Source: Allolobophora icterica
Taxonomy: Eukaryota > Annelida > Clitellata > Crassiclitellata > Lumbricidae
Assembly (NCBI GenBank): GCA_963556255.1
Contig: OY744613.1
Coordinates: 35,944,555-36,008,554, forward strand
Direction of reading: 5' to 3'
DNA: 64,000 nucleotides
The notes under the pieces were generated by a model. It did not search any database, was not told the origin of the DNA, and saw nothing but the letters and a program-made list of their open reading frames with translations. Every line of letters starts with the position of its first letter. Within the stretch, counting starts at the first letter, position 1. Shown here one piece after another: positions 54,893 to 64,000 of this stretch. The position numbers and the translations under genes are program-made.

Positions 54893-55478
54893 GTAAGGGT
54901 AGGGCACCTGAAGGTCTTAGGTGTTACGGTGACAGAACAATTTAACTTTGACATGCATGTAAATAATATAATCATAAAAGCCAGGCAGTCGATGTACGCC
55001 CTCCGTATCCTTAAAGCACATGGATTATTGGGCCAGTCACTGAGTGATGTGGTAAGTGCAACCACAATTTCACGGATGTTGTATGCGGCACCGGCGTGGT
55101 GTTGGCTGCGTGGGAGGAATGAGACGTACATGTCTTCAGGCAACAATGCGAAGATTGATCCGGTCTCGATATTTACCGGAATCCTATCTTACTTTCAAGC
55201 AACTCTGCCAGAAAGCTGATTCTAACCTTTTCTTAGCCATCATAACCAGCCCAACACATGTTCTGCATCAGTTATTACCTCCAGAGAAAACTTTTATACT
55301 CACTGCAGCCCAGGGCACACATTAGATTTATACCTGATGCGGACTCTTTAGCTCGTAAAACCTTTGTCATTCGAATGTTATATGCTTAAATTAATTTTAT
55401 GAACTATGTACACCAAAATGCGATAAGCAGTTGGTTTTTGAATAAAGGATATACTTACTTACTTACCTACTTACCTAA
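54893..55478 (+). pseudogene. Family B LINE 3' end inserted in the family A LINE
   Basis: Reads V-L-G-V-T-V-T-E-Q-F-N-F-D-M-H-V, S-M-Y-A-L-R-I-L-K-A-H-G-L, A-A-P-A-W-C and H-V-L-H-Q-L-L-P-P, then a 3' tail GCATATACTTAC with (CTTA)n. A short TAAGG lies at both junctions, a possible TSD. The insert separates two parts of the host LINE that are otherwise colinear. Confidence 0.75.
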
Positions 55479-56045
55479 GGTACCTTAGGGCTGTCCGTCG
55501 CTCTGTCTCATCTCCAATTTTCACTTCGATTGTCCGTGCATTTGTCTGCAGTTCCCTCTTCATTGGTCTTCCCAAGGTCCGTCTTACTCCTCTTCGGTCC
55601 ATTCTTAATGCTGCTGCTAGACTAATTGCCTGTCTTCCTCGATTCTCATCACCACCTTTATGGCAAAAGAACTCCACTGGCTCTCGCTTTCTGCCCGCAT
55701 CCAATTCAAGGTCCTCGTCCTTGTCTCTCAGGCTGAACTTGGTTTCGCTCCAAAATATTTATGTGACTTGATTCATCGCCCTCGCTCTGCTGCTTCTCTT
55801 CATCCTCTTCGTTCCTCTGACTGTTTGGACCTCCTCATTCCCCATGTCAGGACTTCACTGGCTCACTTTTGCTTCCATTGGCCCTGCTTTTTGGAATGAG
55901 CGTCCTCTGTCTGTTCGTTCTTCTATTCTCTCAGGTAACGTCTCTTCCTCTTTTACCTTTCTCTTGAGGTCTCTTGCACTGGGAGCGCTTCTGAATGGCC
56001 CTCCCACTAGAAGCGCTTTATAAATATCCAAATACAATACAGTAT

Positions 56046-56560
56046 AATGTTGTAAAAGAATTTTTACACTTTTACAAATTTACACTTGTTGTATTGTGCC
56101 ATTCATAATTTATAATATGGACTTTTAGAATTAAACAATAATTGGGCCTGCTCAATGCATTTTAAGTAGCAACAATTTCCACGCAAGAGAGAAATTTAAT
56201 TAAGCTAGCCGTATGTGCATTGTGCAGGTAACAGAAGCAGGCAAAAAAACATAAGTTCTTTCCTTTCCTGGTTTAGCGTTCTTTGAGGTCACCCTTTCAT
56301 GCTTTGCTAAATAAGCCTGCTCGTCATCCCATTGTGTTTAAAGACCTGTAGTTCTGTTGTACAGAAGAACAGTTAAACAAATTTAAATTTTAGGCATATG
56401 AAACTGCTCAATGCATTTTAAGTAGCAACAATTTCCATGCAACTGGAGTGTTCTGTGTCCCAAATTAATAAGGCAAATGTAGATTATTTCAATTCATAAG
56501 AAAGTACAAGTAACTGACAACAGTGACTATGATTTTCTCTGCTTCTGTAACTCGCACACA
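56046..56560. other. Intergenic, short duplicated words
   Basis: CTCAATGCATTTTAAGTAGC and AACAATTTCCA occur twice (56151-56180 and 56407-56440), which suggests an internal duplication. No gene. Confidence 0.5.
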
Positions 56561-56567
56561 AATTATA

Positions 56568-56600
<33 letters not shown>

Positions 56601-56937
56601 AGAATTTTATATAGTGGCCCTTCAAGTTTGGTAAGGTCGGCTACTCAGGAGCACTCACAGCCCAACCCGGTTGAGCAAGACAGTTTTAAGAGCAGTTTTA
56701 ATAGCAGTAAGAAACAAAGTAAAAAAGCCAGCTGGTATTTGGCGGAGCGTGACGTGAGTCATTCCAGGTCGCAGGGCCCGCTATAGAAAAGGCACGACGC
56801 TGTGCATGGGGAAAATAAGCTCAGCCGGATCAGCAGCGTGAAGAGAAATGAAGCGCTGAGAGCATGTGGTAAGGCGGCAGAGCTTCCGCAAACTTGTATG
56901 GAGGGGCCAATCCCTTAATCCCACCGTCAGACCAAGG

Positions 56938-57127
56938 CAGGGCCGCATTAAGGCTAGTCCGGGCCCTGGTGCTGTGATTACCTATATACATGTAGCCATC
57001 AGCTTGGGGCCCAATTACAAGTAGGCCTACAATAAAAAATTTTAATGTATTCTGAAAATGCGGGGCCCTTAAAACTGTGGGCCCGGGTGCTGCAGCACCC
57101 TTAGCACCCCCCCTTAATTCGGGCCTG
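56938..57127. mobile_element. hAT-type MITE, 190 bp, perfect TSD
   Basis: Ends CAGGGCCGCATTAAGG and CCTTAATTCGGGCCTG; octamer GACCAAGG on both sides (56930-56937 and 57128-57135). Inserted into a LINE whose sequence continues across it. Interior has GGGCCC and GTGCTGCAGCACC. Confidence 0.94.
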
Positions 57128-57346
57128 GACCAAGGCAGCAATTCGATAAGCAATGCGCTGCAGGTAAGGAAGCCAGTGAAGGACGTTCCGCGTATACACA
57201 GAGACTCGGCCGAACTTTGGAATGCGACCAGCAAGGCGGGCAGCAGAGTGCAGAAACCCTATCCGGCAGGCTGGAAGTTTATCATAGATAGGGGCCTAGC
57301 ACTACAGTAGTCCAGCTGAGAGACAACAAAAGCATGAAAATGGGCA

Positions 57347-57606
57347 TGGGCGGCGATCCCGGGGGATCAAGGGGGACAAGACCCCTACCTTTAAGAGTGG
57401 GGGGACACACCATACATTTGTCCCCCAAATTTTGAAGAAAAACCAAAAAAGGTAAATAAATGTTATCGCGCTTTTTAAAAAAATTTGTTACGCGTGAAAC
57501 AAATTTTTTGCCTCTTTTTTGACCAGATCAGTTCAAAACTCTTTTTTGACAAGATCATTTCAAATGTCTCCCCCCCCACCTGTCAAACAAGATCGCCGCC
57601 ACTGAA
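57347..57606. mobile_element. MITE with GGCGGCGATC termini, copy 2
   Basis: Starts CATGGGCGGCGATC and ends GATCGCCGCCACTG. Matches the copy at 13619-13851, with an extra internal segment. Flanks TGAAAATGGG and TGAAAGGGG suggest an imperfect TSD. Confidence 0.8.
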
Positions 57607-58369
57607 AGGGGTAGAGGCTGCACTGGGTGACAAAGAGGAGATTATCATGAGCTGCCATAGCTGGTAATAACAGCTGTGGGAAAGGAGATTTAGATGCCGT
57701 GTGAATGTAAGTTCCTGGTCAAGAAGGTAAGGTGCAGGAATTTCAGAGCAAGGGAGAACAGGTCTCTTGTAGAGAGCTGCTGGTGGGTGCCAAGCCAGAT
57801 GAGCTGAGTCTTAGCTGGATTAGCCTCAGAGGGTTTGCAGACACCAGGCTGTAGTGTCTCCATTGCCCGGGTCATTATCTCAACCGCTGTAACAGCCCGG
57901 ACCGCATGACAGTGCACGTAGGCCTGGAGGTCATCAGTATAGGATTGCCTGAGCATTGCTGCAGCAGCCAGCACAGACTGGTCTGCAGTGTAGATTATAT
58001 AAAGGAGGGGCCAAGAACAGAGCCCTGGGGCAGCCCAAATCGAGAAGGGACCCAGGAGGACCTACACAACCATCAAGGTGCGGCCATGCAAGTAGGAAGC
58101 AAGCCAGTCGAGTGCATTACCATAAAGGCCAAAGGATATGGATAAGCGCTGCAAGAGAACAGCATAATCAACATTATCAAACTTTCCCCATATATATCAG
58201 AGAGCAGGCGGACTAACAAAGTTTCTGTGGAGTGGCTCTTGCGAAAACTTCACTAGGAAATGGGGAGAAGGCTATTACACAACTTTACAAAACTGTACAT
58301 GTCAAAATGGTTTTGTTTAGCTGGTTACTTATTTGAATTTGGTAGCAACCATTTGCATTGCATACATTT

Positions 58370-58975
58370 CTGAAGAAATATATCGAGGAGATGATGGCTG
58401 AGGAACAGGCGGAATTCAGAAGGAAGAGGTACGACGTGTACAGTACTTTGTTGTTCGACAGCTATTGGAGAAGTACTTTGAAAGAAATCTAACTTTGTAC
58501 ATCAATTATTGCATAGATAGTGCATGGCAACAGAGACTGTGGCAAGTACTAAGGAAAGTATGGATTTCCAGAGGAGGTGGTTCAAGAAGATCTAAACAGC
58601 AAGTCAATGAGTGCAGTCAGAGTTGATGGAGAACTAAAAGAATGGTTTAAGATCACAGTAGGCAAGGAGGCAACCTGTCACCAGACCTGTTTAACTTGCT
58701 TCTGGAGGCATGACGAGCTGTGAACTGAATTGTGTCGAAGCTGGAGTTACACCAAGTTTACAGATACGTAACAATCTGCATTTTGCTGATGATATTGACT
58801 TGGTTGCAGATTCGCCGTACCACCTGCAGGAACCAACAGGCAGGATACAGGAGAGTAGTAGAAGCTTTGGACTCGAAATAGATGTGCAAAAACTTAAGCT
58901 AAGGCAATAACTATCAGAAAACGATATAAAGAGCTGAATGTGAGACCGGTTAGAGAGGAGCTCAATCAATTAATT
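58370..58975 (+). pseudogene. RTE-like reverse transcriptase, degraded
   Basis: Reads M-A-E-E-Q-A-E-F-R, later R-Q-L-L-E-K-Y-F-E-R-N-L-T-L-Y, then H-F-A-D-D-I-D-L-V-A-D-S-P (motif C F-A-D-D) and S-F-G-L-E-I-D-V-Q-K-L-K. The order E-Q-A-G-F-R ... F-A-D-D-I-D-L-V-A ... G-L-x-I-x-x-x-K-T-K is that of RTE/CFDP2-like LINEs. Many frameshifts. Possibly the same family as 5300-5634. Confidence 0.78.
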
Positions 58976-59406
58976 TTCGTTTATCTATACATATTATTTC
59001 TTAGATCTGTGTGTCGCAAATGCTCTGACTCATGCTTAGGCGCAGTGTGCGTAGCCAATATTGCGTGCAGCTCTAGGCCTATTTTGATTGGATGGGCCTA
59101 TTTGATTGACAGGCACACATAGGCATGCATACATGCACACATACACATACATATACAAGCAGCACTCTGGGCGCAACATAATGTGTGCGGCTCTGGGCCT
59201 GCCTAGTTGATTGGTCTGAGCCATGGCCTATTTGACTGACAGTTACACATAAAGGAATGGATTGTCTCGAATGCACACGGCCGCTGCGCTGTCCAATGTA
59301 TGGAATGCGCCTAACAGGCCGCTGGCCGATTCGCCGGCCGAGCCGGCCTTAGGGAGTGTTACTAGGCCAGGCCCGAAATTGGACAGGTTCACGAACACTG
59401 GGCACT
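58976..59406. other. Intergenic sequence with a loose direct repeat
   Basis: GGCTATTTGATTGACAG-like words (59098 and 59228) and GTGCGGCTCTGGGCCT against GTGCAGCTCTAGGCCT (59065, 59186) show an imperfect duplication of about 125 bp. No gene. Confidence 0.6.
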
Positions 59407-59484
59407 AGGCAGATAGACATACAGACGCACAGCCAGACAGACGGACGGTCAGACAAACAGACAGACGGATTGATAGACGGAGTC

Positions 59485-59545
59485 AGTGAAGGAGGGAGGG
59501 AGGGAGGGAGGGAGGGACAGAGCTAGGGCGGGAGGGAGGGAGGGA
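59485..59545. repeat. (GGGA)n purine tract
   Basis: GGGAGGGA repeats in two blocks separated by CAGAGCTAGGGC. Confidence 0.85.
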
Positions 59546-60230
59546 GGCAGATAGACGTACAGACGCATAGCCAGACAGCGAGACGGGCGGACGGTGTCTC
59601 TGCCTCGCTTCCTTCCGCACTGCCTTTCCCTGTGTACACGATCTGACGGGAGTACTCATCAAACCGTCATATATGTTCGTAATACAGTTGTCACAGACGC
59701 AACTATAACACTTATGTCTAGAACAATTTATGCCAGCTATAAAAAATACAGTGATGGGTGCTGGATTTGTGGTCTTAGCCAACTCTCCTGGTTATTTGAT
59801 TCTTTCCCTACACGAGATGTTGGCAATTAATATACATCAATACATATAATTTCCTAGAGCTGGACAAACCCACGAACACTGGGCACTAGGCAGATAGACG
59901 TACAGACGCATAGCCAGACAGCGAGACGGGCGGACGGTGTCTCTGCCTCGCTTCCTTCCGCACTGCCTTTCCCTGTGTACACGATCTGACGGGAGTACTC
60001 ATCAAACCGTCATATATGTTCGTAATACAGTTGTCACAGACGCAACTATAACACTTATGTCTAGAACAATTTATGCCAGCTATAAAAAATACAGTGATGG
60101 GTGCTGGATTTGTGGTCTTAGCCAACTCTCCTGGTTATTTGATTCTTTCCCTACACGAGATGTTGGCAATTAATATACATCAATACATATAATTTCCTAG
60201 AGCTGGACAAACCCACGAACACTGGGCACT
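59545..60230. repeat. Two perfect-looking 343-bp tandem units
   Basis: AGGCAGATAGACGTACAGAC recurs at 59545 and 59888, and AGGCAGATAGACGTACAGAC begins again at 60231. The two units appear identical over their length (for example ACGATCTGACGGGAGTACTC, GTGATGGGTGCTGGATTTGT). Near-identity implies a recent duplication or ongoing homogenisation. Confidence 0.93.
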
Positions 60231-60545
60231 AGGCAGATAGACGTACAGACGCACAACCAGACGGACGGTCATACGGATTGATAGACGGAGTCAGTGAAGA
60301 AGGAGGGACAGAGCTAGGGAGGGAGGCAGATAGACGTACAGACGCACAACCAGACGGACGGTCATACGGATTGATAGACGGAGTCAGTGAAGAAGGAGGG
60401 ACAGAGCTAGGGAGGGAGGCAGATAGACGTACAGACGCACAACCAGACGGACGGTCATACGGATTGATAGACGGAGTCTGAAGGAGAAGGAGGGACAGAG
60501 CTAGGGAGGGAGGCAGATAGACGTACAGACGCACAACCAGACCGA
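60231..60545. repeat. 93-bp tandem repeat, about 3.4 units
   Basis: GCACAACCAGACGGACGG recurs at 60251, 60344 and 60437, and a last partial unit begins at 60531. Because 93 is a multiple of three, one frame stays open across the array; that frame is a by-product. Confidence 0.93.
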
Positions 60546-61218
60546 GAGGGGCATGGGGTGGTAAAAAGCCTCGCCTTTTCATACGACCCAAAGTGCTTCA
60601 ATTTTGCCCCGGTCCTCTGCTTTCTTGTACCCCCACATTAGGTGGGCTACAGTTGTTGCCCTTGCAACCTCGTGCAAGACAGTGCTTGGAAGGCCATGGG
60701 CCCGGCGAATCCTTAGAGCATACATCGAAGATGCACAAGATGATTGATAGGGTTTCATTTAAATGCGTGGTCATCTTAAGGTCCTTGCAAATTGTTACAA
60801 CCAGAACCCGCATTGAGTCGACCCGAATATATTCACTGATTGCCTGGGGATCAATGGGCACCTCCTCCTCCCCCTCCCCTCTACAATGATCATCTCTTTT
60901 GATTTACTTGCGTTTAACCTAAGGTTATTGTCCTTTGCCCAATGTGTTTTATGTTTAAGTTCTTCATCCATTGTGTCTAAATGAGACGATACTACCAGAA
61001 GGTAGGAGTCGTCTGCAAATTTAGCTGTTGGTTGGTTAAGTAATTTTCGGATGAAGACCGCAAACATAGTCGGACCCACCACCGACCTCTGCACCACGCT
61101 TGCATTTATTTAGGCCACCTGTGAAAGTAGGCCTACACTAGAGCGTTTTGTGGTCTGCCCTCTATTGTGAAAGTAGTTTATAAACCAATTGTATACATGA
61201 TCCGGCATATCCAGTGTC

Positions 61219-61687
61219 CAGCCTTGTTGTCAAGACCTTAAACCTCAAGACCAAGACCAAGACCAAGACCTTGAACCTCAAGACCAAGACCAAGACTTTG
61301 AACCTCAAGACCAAGACCAAGACCTTGAACCTCGAGACCAAGACCAAGACCAAGACCTTGAACCTCAAGACCAAGACCAAGACCCAAAAAATCGAAATCA
61401 GATCAAGACTTCTAAAAATTGTCAAGTCGGAATATTCGCAATTTTAATGAAAAACATGTCATTGTCATTGAGTCTTTTATTTTATTCAAGCAAATTAACT
61501 TTAAATGCAAACTGCAGAGAAATCCGAATTTTTATTCAAAAGTCCTTCATGCAAACTATTATTCCAAATGCCTTTTGTATTTAATAAAAACCAATTCGCT
61601 CAGAATTTTCTGACCAAGACGTTCCTTCTGGGGCCTCAAAAAAATTCCGCCATGTGAAAAATACGTTCTACATGTGCTGAAGTCGCT

Positions 61688-61782
<95 letters not shown>

Positions 61783-62201
61783 GCTTTTCAAACACTGGAT
61801 AGCTTTTCAAGCAATGTACAGATAGTGAGTCCTAATGAAATCTTCCCATGGTTTATCATACCGTCTGATACAGAATAACTGTTGCTGCTGCCAATTTGTT
61901 TTCCTGACCAACAAGACTTGTATCCATCCATATATATTGGTCGTATGATGCAAGCAGGCTTGATACAGAATTCTTGAGTTCTGTTAAATAACTGTTCATA
62001 TTGACAGCCGGTCTTGGTCTTGGTCTTGCGAGACCAAGACCAAGACTATGAACACCAAGACCAAGACCAAGACCTTGAACCTCAAGACCAAGACCAAGAC
62101 CAAGACTTTTGGTCTCAAGACCAAGACCAAGACCAAGACTTTTAAAAACGAACTCGAGTGCACTCGAGACCAAGACCTTGGTCTCGAGGACAACAAGACT
62201 G
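61219..62201. mobile_element. hAT-type element built of ACCAAG arrays and (CA)n, 983 bp, perfect TSD
   Basis: Ends CAGCCTTGTTGTC and GACAACAAGACTG; the octamer CCAGTGTC is present on both sides (61211-61218 and 62202-62209). The left part (61236-61390) and right part (62010-62190) are arrays of ACCAAG with spacer words CTTGAACCTCA. A (CA)n run at 61689-61779 and unassigned AT-rich sequence lie between. Confidence 0.9.
61689..61779. repeat. (AC)45 microsatellite
   Basis: Uninterrupted AC dinucleotides inside the hAT-type element. Confidence 0.97.
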
Positions 62202-62344
62202 CCAGTGTCCCCAACTTTGCCATCAGGGTAGAGTGGCGAACTGAATCGAAAGCCTTGGAATAGTCAGTTGAAATTACCACGACAAAGTCTTTGGTCAGCA
62301 ACAGTGAATTTACTTGGTGTAAAAAGACAATTATTATTACGGAC

Positions 62345-62425
62345 AGAGGCGTAGCGACCGCCCTCCGTACCCTCCGACCGGAGGGGGCCCCTTCCTGGGA
62401 GGGGGCCCCTAAAAGTGGCAAAAAA
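62345..62425. mobile_element. Possible hAT-type left end, G/C-rich
   Basis: CAGAGGCGTAGCGACC followed by CCTCCGACCGGAGGGGGCCC. Resembles the CAGTGGCG-type termini elsewhere, but no right end is visible before the (GT)n tract. Confidence 0.4.
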
Positions 62426-63694
<1,269 letters not shown>

Positions 63695-63697
63695 ACT

Positions 63698-63860
63698 ACG
63701 ACCTTCAGTCCGCACTCTAGCAGTTGGATTCCTGCTGCATGTTGAAAGGCATAGCTCTGTTCGAGGCCCGGCCAGGTTGGCCCAAAACATGTGATTATCA
63801 CTATCTTCACCCTAGTTAAATCAGTTGCCCAGTACGAAGTTCGCATTTTGTGCTCTTTAT
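63698..63860. other. Unassigned
   Basis: Nothing recognised. Confidence 0.4.
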
Positions 63861-64000
63861 CAGGGCTGTAGTCGAGGGTATACGCGGGTATACAGCGTAT
63901 ACTTACCTCTAGAGACCGTATAGGCCTACTCGCCTCACAAAATATTTATATTTATTTACATTAAAATACTGTAGCGTATACTCACAAAATACTGTAGCGT
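63861..64000. mobile_element. hAT-type left end, cut by window edge
   Basis: CAGGGCTGTAGTCGAGGGTA is a CAGGG-type terminus, followed by repeated GTATAC/GCGTATAC words and a tandem CAAAATACTGTAGCGT at the right edge, like the subterminal repeats of other hAT elements here. Confidence 0.45.

Larger units (their letters stand above)
53590..56045 (+). pseudogene. Family A LINE, long copy with two nested insertions
   Basis: Plus-strand blocks in order: L-L-Y-L-F-N-R-S-L-S-E-G, a frameshifted K-P-K-L-D-T-N-L-C-Q-N-Y-R-P-M, L-A-L-Y-D-V-S-S-A-F-D-M-V-D-H (motif A), G-V-P-Q-G-S-V-L-G-P-L-I (motif B, after a stop), H-L-F-A-D-D-V-Q-A-Y (motif C), insertion 1 (54318-54667), N-L-S-K-T-Q-F-I-W-L-A and V-R-D-L-G-V-T-L-D-N-S-L, insertion 2 (54893-55478), then L-H-W-L-S-L-S-A-R-I-Q-F-K-V-L and L-L-I-P-H-V-R-T. 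Tail GAAGCGCTTTATAAATATCC and ATACAATACAG. Confidence 0.85.
56562..58255 (-). pseudogene. Family A LINE with two MITE insertions
   Basis: The minus strand from 58255 reads D-Y-A-V-L-L-Q-R-L, L-L-Y-I-I-Y-T-A-D-Q-S, Q-S-Y-T-D-D-L-Q-A-Y-V-H (motif C with Thr for Ala), N-P-A-K-T-Q-L-I-W-L-G-T-H-Q-Q-L, and further down the C-terminal region and the tail with (AAT)n at 56564-56600. Interrupted by elements at 56938-57127 and 57347-57606. Confidence 0.8.
60580..62340 (-). pseudogene. Family B LINE with RT motifs A and C, split by a satellite-built element
   Basis: The minus strand reads V-V-I-S-T-D-Y-S-K-A-F-D-S-V-R-H-S-T-L (motif A, near 62300-62240), then after the insert at 61219-62201 D-H-V-Y-N-W-F-I-N-Y-F-H-N-R-G, S-V-V-G-P-T-M-F-A-V, K-F-A-D-D-S-Y-L-L-V (motif C), N-N-L-R-L-N-A-S-K-S-K-E-M-I and the family B tail words. 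Removal of the insert restores A-K-L-G-T-L-D-M-P-D in frame. Confidence 0.85.

Noticed and set aside
59483..60173. Identical open frames on both strands in two copies
   Set aside because: They come from the 343-bp tandem duplication; no homology and short.
60229..60591. 120-codon minus-strand frame with repeated 31-residue units
   Set aside because: The 93-bp repeat is a multiple of three, so any stop-free frame persists. It is a by-product of the array.

Overview
The window is animal nuclear DNA, most likely from a marine invertebrate. The species cannot be fixed from the sequence. Coding is split by GT..AG introns, no operons or prokaryotic signals are visible, and most of the 64 kb is transposon debris: several LINE families, two tRNA-derived SINE families, many hAT-type MITEs and two Mutator-like fold-back elements.

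Two host genes are supported. (1) On the minus strand, 6488-8364 is the large 3' coding exon of a family GH31 glycosidase of the MYORG (myogenesis-regulating glycosidase) type; its upstream exon(s) were not found. (2) On the plus strand, twelve coding exons between 17613 and 52754 join in consistent reading phase into an 833-residue PHRF1 homologue (PHD and RING finger protein). It has an acidic N-terminus, RING, PHD, a basic tract and the conserved C-terminal helix-rich region. The acceptor of exon 6 is the weakest junction. The two genes are divergently oriented, and no functional link is apparent.

Layout. 1-5.6 kb: LINE fragments, a 1.7-kb minisatellite, a hAT MITE with an intact 8-bp target-site duplication (TSD) and an RTE-like LINE tail. 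6-8.4 kb: a TA-flanked MITE that supplies the glycosidase stop codon, then the glycosidase exon. 9-17 kb: a head-to-head pair of tRNA-Arg-like SINEs, a LINE fragment with a restriction-like endonuclease domain, a decayed hAT element with transposase remains, and nested MITEs. 17.6-52.8 kb: PHRF1, whose introns hold a three-level nest at 22.0-26.1 kb (LINE inside a Mutator-like element inside a hAT element), a MITE inserted in a copy of its own family (28.6-29.1 kb), inverted repeats and many LINE pieces. 52.8-64 kb: no host gene seen; a fold-back element, a LINE with two nested insertions, satellites with 343-bp and 93-bp periods, a hAT-type element built of GGTCTTG/ACCAAG arrays around a (CA)n tract, and a pure 270-bp (GT)n run.

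The main value of the window is its insertion stratigraphy. For about ten elements both ends and the TSD can be read directly, giving superfamily assignments and relative ages without a database. No new enzymatic or defence system was found. The least ordinary items are the GGTCAATTCGGCG fold-back family, the satellite-built hAT element, the SINE/LINE shared-tail pair and the transposon-derived stop codon.
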